From positions 1,578,501-1,642,500 of the forward strand of contig CANTAL010000024.1 in the NCBI GenBank assembly GCA_947650365.1: DNA of 64,000 bases, in the 5' to 3' direction. A program made the position numbers and the translations under genes. Position 1 is the stretch's first letter. Every line of letters begins with the position of its first letter. The stretch is from Chamaelirium japonicum (Eukaryota; Streptophyta; Magnoliopsida; Liliales; Melanthiaceae). Of this stretch, positions 1 through 8,911 are shown piece by piece. The notes beneath the pieces were generated by a model. It ran no database searches and had not been told where the DNA came from. It saw nothing but the letters and a program-made list of their open reading frames with translations.

Positions 1-914
1 TGTTCTGCCTCCACTTATGACCGTTAACAAGGAACCTTCAATGGCCCATATAACAGAACTTGCCTCCATTTTTTAACTGTTATATATCTGTCTCCTTATT
101 GCATGTAGGGCATGCCAATTTTCCTTTAGTACTTTACCCAAATAAGTTGGCATATGCAGGAAAACCGTTGATGGTCTATAGAAGTGCTGTATGCATCCGA
201 AAATTCTGGTGCAACGAGACATCATATGTTTCGGCTCCAACTTCCCACAACTCGTTCAACTCCTCAGTCAACGGTTGCAAGTAAACGTCAATATCATTAC
301 CAAGTGACTTGGGTCCGGGAATAAGCAAGGAGAGCATTATGTATGGCTTTTTTGAGCATATCCAGGGAGGCAAATTATATAAAACTATGATAGCTGGCCA
401 AATGTTGTACGACACACTCATATTCCCAAAGGGATTGAAGCCATCGCTAGCAAGCCCTAACCTGAAGTTGCGAACTTCATATGTGAATTCAGGATAGGTC
501 TAATCAAAATCTTTCCAAGTCAAAGAGTTAGCCGGATGTCTCATAACCCCATCATCTATACGTTCTCGTGTATGCCACCTTATGTGCCTAGCAGTCTTCA
601 ATGACATAAATAACCTCTGAAGCCTTTTCCTAAGTGGGAAGTATAGGAGAACCTTTGCAGATATATTTTTCTTCCTTTGATTGGTACTAGATTTGGTATC
701 TATCTTTTTATATATCGTTGCTTCGCATATGTGGCATGACTACATATGTTCGTACTCCTTCTGGTACAACATACAATCATTCACACATGCATTAATTTTG
801 TCATAACCAAGCCCGTGATCTTTAATTGTCTTCTTTGCCTTGTAGAATGATTTTTATACTGTCTCACCTATAGAAAAAGCCTCTTTCTATAACTCTATCA
901 ACATATTAAATAAA
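1..914 (-). pseudogene. Truncated CACTA (En/Spm) TNP2-like transposase fragment
   Basis: Read on the minus strand this stretch matches the middle of the transposase gene of the complete CACTA element in this window, roughly nucleotides 9440-10357 there. Recognisable protein segments include NLPPW, SLLIPGP and ELNELWEVGAETYD of the TNP2 (Transposase_21) core. The piece is cut by the window edge on the left. On the right it ends near 914, just past the part matching KSFNILVELLKEAF, and runs directly into the purine-rich array. The frame is interrupted and both gene ends are missing, so it is dead. It differs from the complete copy at many positions and lies in the opposite orientation, so it derives from a separate insertion. 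The call is secure for family; the boundary is good to about 10 bp. Confidence 0.9.
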
Positions 915-3445
915 GATAGAAGATAGAAGATAGAAGAAGTCCTATTCTAGTAAGATAGAATCTAAATTCAAAAACTCCACTTCTCAATAATATAATAAGA
1001 CTTCTTTTATCTTCTATCTTTATTTATTTCTTTATTCTCTTCTCTCTCTTTTGTTTTCATTTCTCTCTTTGTTTTATTGCGACTGATCAGTTGGGCTCGA
1101 CATGTCTGTGCTGATAATGTATTATGAGATGGGAGAAAGAAAGAACTATCAAACATGCCCCACCCTAAAGGGGTCGTATATTATTTATAGGATATGCTTA
1201 CTTAGTGCCTAAGTAATCTATGGGAAATCCTAATCCATTACAACTGTTATGAGATCGTTCGATTGGATGTCAATGAACTGCAGTAGGACTTTTCTCTCTT
1301 CTATCTTTGTTTATCTCTCCATTATCTTCTCTCTCTTTTGTGGCTCGACATATTCGTACTGATAACATCTTGTGAGATGGGAGAAAGAGAGAGTCGTCAA
1401 ATATGCCCCACCCTAAAGGGGTTGTATATTATTTATAGGATAAAGTTACTTAGGGCCTAAGCAATCTATGGGATACCCTAATCCATTACCACTATTATAA
1501 GATCGTTCGATCGGAGGGCAATGGACTGGAGTAGGACTCCTTCTCTATTCTACCCTCGTTTATCTTTCTGTTCTCTTCTCTTTTCTTCTCTCTTATGTCT
1601 TTGTTTCTCTCTCTATTTTTTTGTGACTGGTCAGCTATGCTCAACATGTTCGTACTGATAACGTGTTGTGAGATTGGAGAAAGGGAGAGTCGTCAAACAT
1701 GCCCCACCATAAAGGGGTTGTATATTATTTATAAGGTAAGCTTACTTAGGGCTTAAATAATCTATAGGAAACCCTAATCCATGGTAGAAGAGGGAAGAGA
1801 ATGGAGAGATTTATTTAAATATTTAAAAGAAGAGAGAAGAAGTCCTGCTCCAGTCTATTGGCCATGGGTTGTGAGATAGGAGATTATTTATTTATTTTAT
1901 TTTAACTAATTATAAAGCAATGGACTAGTGCAGGACTTCTTCCCTCTAAATAACCAAAGATAGAAGAGAGTGAATAAAGAGAGAAGAAGTCCTGCTCTTA
2001 ATATATTAAAATAGTTAAATAATTATTTAAATATTAATAAATTTTATACAACCCTATTAGGGTAGGGCATGTTTGACGGCTCTCTCTTTCTCCCTTCTCA
2101 CAATATGTTCTCAGCACAAACATATTGAGCCCAGCCGACCAGTCACAAGAAAACGGAGAGAGAAACGAAGACAGAAGAGAGAGAAGAAGATAGAAAAGAG
2201 AAAATAAGAGAGAAGAGAATGGAAAGATAAACGAATAGAGAAGAGAAATGAAGTCCTGCTCCAGTCCATTGGCCATGGGTATAGATGTAAAGTAAAAAGG
2301 AATCTAAATTTCAAAACTCCACTTCTTAATATTTATACGACCCCTTTAGAGTGGGGCACATTTAACGGTTCTCCCTTTCTTCCATCTTACAACACATTAT
2401 CAGCACGAACATATCGAGCCCAGTCCACCAATCATAAGGAAATAAAGAGAAAAACAAAGATATAAGAGAGAGAAGAAGACAGAAGAGAATGGAGAGATAA
2501 ACGAAGATAGAAGAAGTCCTACTCCAATACATTAGTCACGGGTATAGGTGTGAAGTAAGAAGGAATCTAAATTCCAAAACTCTACTTCTCAAAAATATAA
2601 TTAAATCTTTCTGTTCTTTTCTCTTTTCTCCCATAGATTAGGGTTTCCTATAGATTGTTTAGGCCCTAAATAATCTTATCCTATAAATAATATAGATAAA
2701 CGAAAAAGGAGAAACTATTGAGAGAAGAACTCAACTTCTAACTTATTAAATTATCTATGGGACTGGAGGAGGACTTCTTCTCTGTTTATCTTCTCTCTTC
2801 ATTTATCTCTCCGTTCTCTTCTTTCTTCTTCTCTTCTTAATTATTTAATATTTAATTTTATGGCTCTCTCTTTCTCCCATCTTATAATACATTTTTAGCA
2901 CAAATATGTCAAGCCCTGCCGACCAGTCACAAGAAAAGAGAGAGAGAAACAAAGACTGAAGAGAGAAAAGAAGAGAGAAAAGAACCGAGAAATAAACGAA
3001 TAGAGAAGAGAGAAAAAGTCCTGCTCCAGCCCATTGGCCACATGTATATGTATGAAGTAAGAATGAATGTAAATTCTAAAACTCCACTTATTTCTTTGTT
3101 TCTCTCTTTGTTTTCTTGTGACTGGTCAGCTAGGCTCGACATGTTCGTGCTGATAACGTGTTGTGAGATGAGAGATTGCTTATTTATTTTATTTATTTCA
3201 AATAATATTTCTTTAAATATTATAAAGTATATTGTTTCTTTAAATATTTAAATAGTATCATCTCAATGTTATTATTTAAATATTTAATTATAAAACATTA
3301 CAACTATTATGAGATCGTTCGATCGGATAGCTATCCACCGTCGGATCTTGTCTACCATCGGATTTCTCCCTTGGATTAGGGTTTCCTATAGATTACTTAA
3401 GCCCTAAGTAAGATTACCTAATAAATAATATATGACCCCTTTAGC
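915..3445. repeat. LTR-family array, block A (mixed orientation)
   Basis: No gene. The block consists of pieces of the 168-bp-LTR family: LTR middles with the TATAAATA box and the CCCTAAAGGGG palindrome, primer-site-like sequence, GAGA/TCTC tracts, and the conserved block ending in CCAAAACTCCACTTCT. About 1230-1490 and 1490-1770 look like a tandem pair of minus-oriented chimeric units. Each carries LTR sequence joined at 'CCTAATCCATTAC' to the LTR start and then directly to the conserved block. Around 2030-2600 and 2870-3170 the pieces lie in the plus orientation. An LTR start (TATTATGAGATCG at 3305) continues to about 3455 and then breaks into AT-rich spacer. All short open frames here read through repeat sequence. 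Confidence 0.75.
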
Positions 3446-4065
3446 GTGGGGCATGTTTGACGATTAAACAATTAAATAGTTATATAATTTAATTATTTAA
3501 TAATATAATAATTAATTAATTAATTAAATAACTAGATAAATTAATTAATTAATTAATTAATTATTTTACCAAAAACTTAAATATTAAATTATTTAAATTA
3601 TAGTAATATTAATATAATAATTATTATTTATTTATTTCTTTATTTAAATATTTATTCAATTTATTAACTAATTAGTTATTTAAGTCATCTTATCGTTATT
3701 ATGATTATAAATAAATATTTTTTAATTAAATTATTTATTTATTTAAGTAAATAATCTTTTTTATATATATTTCTTCACTAAATAATTTTTTAAATATTTA
3801 AATAATTAATTAATTATTTAAATAATTAAAAATAAAATAAAAATAAAAAAATAACTAATAAAATAAATTATATAATTAAATCATTATTTTTTTATTTAAT
3901 AATTAAAATAATGAAATAGTTACCTAATTTAAATATTTACTAAAAACTTAATTAATAAATTATTTAATTTACTAAATTATTTAATAATTAAATAAATAAT
4001 TAATTTAATTAAAAAAATTATAGTAATATTACTATCATTATCATAATCACGTTGAGATGATACTA
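3446..4065. repeat. AT-rich spacer of the array
   Basis: Almost pure A/T sequence of TTAAT, AAATAATT and ATTTAAATA words. The right end carries the conserved spacer edge 'ACTATCATTATCATAATCA', then 'GTTGAGATGATACTA', and then the conserved block. The same spacer type recurs about twenty times in the array. Together with the unit to its right it resembles 61480-62170. No gene is present. Confidence 0.7.
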
Positions 4066-4923
4066 CTAAGAAGTGGAGTTTTGGAATTTAGATTCCTTCT
4101 TACTTCACTCCTATAACTATGGCCAATGGACTGAAGCAAGACTTTTTCTCTCTTCTTTCTTCATTTATCTCTTTATTCTCTTCTTCTTTCTATTTTTTCT
4201 TCGTTTCTTTCTCCGTTTTCTTGTAACTGGTCGACTGGGCTCAACATGTTCGTACAGATAGTGTGTTGTGAGAAGAAAGAAGAGAACGGAGAAATAAACG
4301 AAGAGAGAAGAGAGAAGAAGTCATGCTCTAGTCCATTCGCCAAGGGTATAGGTGTGAAGTAAGAAGGAATCTAAATTCCAAAATTCTACTTCTCAATAAT
4401 ATAATTAAATCTCTCCTTTCTCTTTTCTCTTTTTCTATGGATAAGGATTTTCCATAGATTGCTTAGGCCCTAAGTAAACTTGCCCTATAAATAACATACG
4501 ACCCCCTTAGGATAGGGCATGTTTGATGGCTCTCCCTTTATCCCATCTCATAACACATTATCAGTACGAATATGTCGAGCCCAGCCAACCAGTTGCAAGA
4601 AAATAGAGAGAGAAACGAAGAGAAAAGTAGAGTTTTGGAATTTAGTTTCCTTCTTACTTCGTACCTATACTCGTGGTCTATGGACTGGAGCAGGACTTCT
4701 TCTCTCTTCTCTCTTCGTTTATCTCTCCGTTCTCTTCTCTCTTCTTCTCTCTCTTTTGTCTTCCTTTCTCTCTCCTTTTTTGTGACTGGTTGGCTGGGCT
4801 TGACATGTTCGTGCTGATAACGTGTTCTGAGATGGGAGAAAAAAAGAGCCATCAAACGTACCCCACTCAAAAGGGGTCATATAAATATTAATTAAAATGG
4901 GTGTAAATTTAAAATATTACAAC

Positions 4924-5061
4924 TATTATGAGATCGTTCGATAGGATGGCTATCCACCATCGGATCTCTTCTGTGGATTAGGGTTTCCCATAGATTGCTT
5001 AGGCCGACCCCTTTAGGGTGGGGCATATTTGATGGCTCTCTTTTTCTTCTCTCTCACAACA
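4924..5061 (+). mobile_element. Shortened LTR of the 168-bp family
   Basis: Starts TATTATGAGATCG and ends CTCACAACA, as the complete 168-bp LTRs do, but is about 30 bp shorter in the middle, where the others carry the TATA region. It is a fossil copy. It is preceded by the family's usual 'AAAATATTACAAC' and followed by a diverged primer-site-like sequence. Confidence 0.65.
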
Positions 5062-5446
5062 TATTATCAGCAGGAACATGTCGAGCCCATCTGACCAATT
5101 ATAAAAAAACAAAGAGAGAAACAAAGACAGAAGAGAGAGAAGAATAGAGAAGGGAAGAGATAGATAAACGAAGATATAAGAGAGAAGAAGTCCAGCTTCA
5201 GTCCATTGACCAAGGGTATAGGTGTGAAGTAAAATAATTAAATTAAAATAACTAAATAATTATTTAATAACTAATTAGGGCCGACCAGTCATTTGATCTG
5301 ATCGTTATCTACCGTCGTAACTCTCCCATGGATTTGGGTTTCCTATAGATTCCTTAGGACCTAAGTAAGCTTACCATATTAATAATATACGACCACTTTA
5401 AGGTAGCACACATTTGTCAACTCTCTTTTTTTCTCATCTCACGACA

Positions 5447-5460
5447 CGTTATCAGCACGA
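5447..5460 (+). other. Primer-binding-like site next to LTR end
   Basis: The 14 bases CGTTATCAGCACGA directly follow an LTR end (..ACGACA). The same sequence, with small changes, follows nearly every LTR end in the window on either strand. It is complementary to the anticodon arm of plant tRNA-Ile(AAU), with C facing position 34, which is inosine in the mature tRNA. The role as a reverse-transcription primer site is inference. Confidence 0.5.
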
Positions 5461-6467
5461 ACATATCAAGCCCAGCCGACCAGTCGCAAGAAAACTGATA
5501 GAGATACAGAGACAAAAGAAAGAGAAGAAGAGAGAAGAGAATAGAGAGATAAATGAAGATATAAAAGAGAAGAAGTCCCACTCCAGTCCATTGGCCAAAG
5601 GTATAGATATGAAGTAAAATAATTAAATTAAAATAACTAATTAATTATTTAATAACTAATTAGGGTTGACCAGTCGTTCGATTGGATGGCTGTCCACCGT
5701 CGGATCTCTCCTATGGATTAGGGTTTCTTATTGATTGCTTAGGCCCTAAGTAAGCTTACCCTATAAATAATATACGACCCCTTTAGAGTGAGGCACGTTT
5801 GACGGAGAGAGAAACGAAAACAGAAGAGAGAGAAGAAGATATAAGAGAGTGGAGAGATAAATGAAGAAAGAAGAGAGAAGAATTCCTACTCTAGTCCATT
5901 TCTCATGGGTATAAGTGTGAAGTAAGAAAGAATCTAAATTTCAAAACTCCACTTCTCAATATTTATAAATAAATCTCTCCGTTCTCTTCTCTCTCTTCCT
6001 ATATGTTAGGGTTTCCCATAGATATTTAGGCCCTAAGTAAACTTACCCTATAAATAATAAATGACCCATTTAGGGTGGGGCACGTTTGATGACTCTTTCT
6101 TTCTCCCATCTCATAACACATTATCAGTATGGATATATCAAGCCCAGCCGACCAATCGTATAAAAACGGACAGAAAAACGATAACAGAAGTGGAGTTTTG
6201 GAATTTATATTCTTTCTTACTTCACACCTATACCCGTAGCCAATGGACTGTACCAAGACTTTTTCTTTCTTGTCTCTTCGTTTATGTATCCATTCTTTTC
6301 TCTCTTTTTTTCCTATCTCATAAGAAAGCACAGACAGAAACGAAGATAAAAGATAGAGAAGAAGAGAGATAAAAATGGAAAGATAAACGAATAAAGAAGA
6401 GAGAAGAAGTCCTGCTCCAGTCTATTGGCCACGGGTATAGGTGTGAAGTAAAAAAGGAATCTAAATT

Positions 6468-6496
6468 CACTACAAGAAATAGGTTATTTACCGACA
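6468..6496 (+). repeat. Left terminal inverted repeat of the CACTA element
   Basis: Begins CACTACAAGAAATA, then GGTTATTTACCGACAG. It pairs with the right end, which read inwards begins CACTACAAAAAAAA, then CAGTTATTACTGACGG. About the first 13 bases agree closely and the following ones imperfectly. Confidence 0.95.
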
Positions 6497-6848
6497 GACA
6501 TTTTCATTCCCTTCGGTAATAATATACTTTTTACCGACGGTGACAATAATTTCCGTCGGTATTATAACTTCGATTTTTTTAATTTTTTTTGCACAGTTAT
6601 TACCGACGATCATATATAATCCGTCGATACAATGTTTTATACCTACGGAACATATATTTCCATCGGTATAATAAGTTTATACCGACAGAAAAATAATATC
6701 TGTCGGTATAAAGTCACGACGTTACTTTATACCGACAAAACTATGTCCGTCGGTAAAAAGTATCGATTTTTACCGATGGATATGTAATTGCTGTCGGCAT
6801 AATGGCTTTATACCGACGAACAAATAACGTCCGTTGGTAATATATCAG

Positions 6849-6905
6849 GATGAAACTCAGGGTAAAAACCGGGTCTCTGGAAAAAATGGAACCCTGAGTT
6901 TCGTC
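6849..6905 (+). repeat. Hairpin cassette 1 in the left subterminal region
   Basis: Arm GATGAAACTCAGGGT (6849-6863) faces ACCCTGAGTTTCGTC (6891-6905), matching at 14 of 15 positions around a 27-base loop. The loop contains GGGTCTCTGG. It lies between TACCGACGG motifs and shares no sequence with them. Confidence 0.85.
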
Positions 6906-6993
6906 GTGACATTTTACTGACGGACGTTATTTGTCCGTCGGTATAAAGCCATTATGCTGACGGAAATTAAATGTCCGTCGGTAAAAAGGTCAT

Positions 6994-7050
6994 GATGAAA
7001 CTCAGGGTAAAAATCGAGTCTCTGGAAAAAATAGAACCCTGAGTTTTGTC
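6994..7050 (+). repeat. Hairpin cassette 2, duplicate of cassette 1
   Basis: Same 57-base structure 145 bases downstream of the first, with arms at 6994-7008 and 7036-7050 and only a few substitutions. It is a direct duplicate of cassette 1, so the cassette was copied within the subterminal region. Confidence 0.85.
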
Positions 7051-7130
7051 GTTGGTTCTTACCGACGGATATTATTTTTCCGTCGGTAAAAAGGTTATTT
7101 TTACCAACGGAAGTAAAAAGTTCCGTCGGT

Positions 7131-7358
7131 AAAAAGCCTGCGATAAATTAGTTTTAGCGATCCCCTATTCTGTTCTATTTCGATCTGATCTCTCCCCGCC
7201 CCTCTCTCTCTCTCTCTCTCTAAATCTCCCCCCCTCCCCGACCTCCCTCAATCCCTCCTCGGCCTCCCCCTTCCCCGACCTCCCTCGCGTCCCTCCGGCC
7301 GACCGATCGACCGGCGGCGAGCTCCTCCTCCTCCTCGTGGGCTCCGACCGGTGAGATC

Positions 7359-7391
<33 letters not shown>

Positions 7392-8911
7392 TAAAAAGAA
7401 AAAAGTTTCAAAAGTTGCCGAGATCCTTTCTTGATCCTTTGGAAAAAAATTAAAAATTTTGGCCCGGCTCTTCCAAAATTTTAAATTTTACAGTTCTTGG
7501 GTCCGCCACTGCTCTTAGGAAAGATGCTCTAACAGGATTAGCAAGTGGACGTTGCAGTGTGTAGGGTTATTAATGGGCTCAGGCCAGCCTGAGGCCATCA
7601 TATTTTTGGTATGAGTGTGTGCAACTCTATTATACCCCAAAGCCAAACTTAGTTCCAAACATTTTTTTTCCCTTGTATATAGTATGAAACTAGTAAGAAA
7701 CCTGGGTAATGCCGGATGATCTTGATGCATGTAACTTGGCACAAACGACATCACAGCCGTCCGAAGAAGTACGCAATCTGGAATGAGTGTGATTAACTCG
7801 TCCCGCTTAGAGTGAAGCATGGCCTTACTCCAATAAGCTTGGTCCATGCTTGGGCTCAGGATTATCCAAATGGCATCCAGTCCACTTGCTAGGGCAAACT
7901 ACGATTCACCTATTAGGGTTGCCTACCATAAGTCGGCTAGGATTCCTTTCGAGAATCATGGATCTCTATTGCAGAGAACCGAAGGAAGCTTGTATTAGAG
8001 AGGAGTTGAATACAAGTGGAATGCATGTAGCAATGCCCATAGGAATGTTTATTAAACTTTAAGACATTAGAAATTTATATAGCTTAACACTAAAAATTTA
8101 TGCCCGAGACCTAGTGGAAACTAAGGACACTGAGAGCATCTCCAGCAGTCTCCCTATTATTTTCCTATTATTTGGTGATAGATGGCCCACCCTAAATAAG
8201 AAAGTCACTTTTTCGATGCTTTCCCTCCTTTTTCGAATGACCAAAACCCCTTTGCCATCCCATCATATTACCAAATGACCATACCACTATATTCAAATTG
8301 GATTTGATGCCAACTTGACTGACATCAAGGAGTCATTAGGCAGTGGGCGCCCTCGGATATATAGCGAGCATTAGCCTGCTCGCTAATGTAAAAGGTGATT
8401 TAGCGTAAATTCAAAATAGCAAACCCTCCAGTGAGCCTATTGGAGGGGCGAAATTCGGACTCTGGCTCCCTACTGTAGAGAAGGGAGCCGAGTAGGGCGC
8501 CTAAGATTGCCCACGATGTTTGGGCACCTCCTCCGATCGGCTTGTTACTATCCACTTTCGTCGTGGGAGCAAAGTCATCGAAGGGGGGACGGGACTATCT
8601 TATGGCCCCCAAAAGGAGCCAAGTATTGCCCTATCAACACTTTGACACATTACCTATGGGGAGAAGGTTGCTCCACATAGGTGTGGAGCCAAAGTATTGA
8701 TGTTCAACAAGTGTTTATAATATAGACCAAACCAGACGAAGTGAAAACAAGAGCTAGTCCGTTGGCCGGTCACTAGCTCCACTAATGGCCTGAGTCTGGC
8801 CATGCGAGAGAGAGAGAGAGATTAGTCTTTTAAAAAACATAGAGAATTTGTGCGGAGTCTTATAACATTGTTTGAAATTACTTCAGGTGTTATATAGCCA
8901 GATAGACGAAG
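7131..8911 (+). other. Leader region upstream of the transposase gene
   Basis: 7131-7500 contains a strikingly C-rich stretch: a CT run (about 7203-7221), CCCGACCTCC-type repeats, GGCCGACCGATCGACCGGC and CTCCTC runs. It resembles a 5' untranslated exon, and CCGACCG followed by GTGAGATCC near 7350 looks like a splice donor. 7500-8800 is unique-looking sequence without a convincing coding frame. It contains a GAGCATCTCCAGCAG motif near 8133, of a kind seen at ends of small plant transposons. It also contains a palindrome AGCGAGCA..TGCTCGCT near 8362-8384 and a GA run at 8807-8820. CTTCAG at about 8881-8886, just before the start codon, could be the matching acceptor of a leader intron. All of this is inference from motifs. 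Confidence 0.45.

Larger units (their letters stand above)
4066..6467. repeat. LTR-family array, block B, up to the CACTA insertion
   Basis: No gene. Array pieces in both orientations. At 4066-4385 two conserved blocks face each other. Further right are plus-oriented units with LTR middles at about 4440-4560, 4960-5061, 5330-5446, 5700-5800 and 6000-6120. Two units (about 5230-5300 and 5620-5690) use a short AT spacer of about 60-80 bp followed by 'AATTAGGG.. GACCAGTC', which then joins the LTR near 'TTCGATCGGATGG'. The block ends in the conserved segment GGAATCTAAATT, which is interrupted exactly here by the CACTA transposon and resumes at 18869. Confidence 0.75.
6489..7130 (+). repeat. Left subterminal TACCGACGG repeats
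   Basis: The motif TACCGACGG and its complement CCGTCGGTA recur about every 20-50 bases, mostly as facing pairs such as the one at about 6530-6562, so that many small hairpins can form. In En/Spm, subterminal motif clusters are the binding sites of the smaller element protein (TNPA). By analogy these are the likely transposase-complex binding sites; that role is inferred. Two longer hairpin cassettes are embedded here. Confidence 0.9.

Noticed and set aside
5447-5460. tRNA gene suggested by the tRNA-Ile-like sequence
   Set aside because: Only the 14 bases of the anticodon arm match. No acceptor, D or T arm surrounds any copy.
915-6467. Simple GA/TC microsatellite as full explanation of the array
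   Set aside because: The GAGA tracts are only one part of a longer unit with LTR, primer-site and conserved blocks in constant order.
7195-7385. CpG-rich host gene promoter
   Set aside because: It lies well inside the CACTA element and upstream of its transposase. A captured host exon remains possible, but no host coding sequence follows.
7515-7847. Minus-strand open frame of 110 codons in the CACTA leader
   Set aside because: No recognisable domain, and the composition is that of noncoding DNA. It lies antisense in the leader of the transposase gene.
7850-8062. Plus-strand open frame of 70 codons
   Set aside because: No domain, no plausible context, and not linked by splicing to the transposase. 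The sequence faintly resembles an untranslated leader or a retroelement LTR, but I could not support either.
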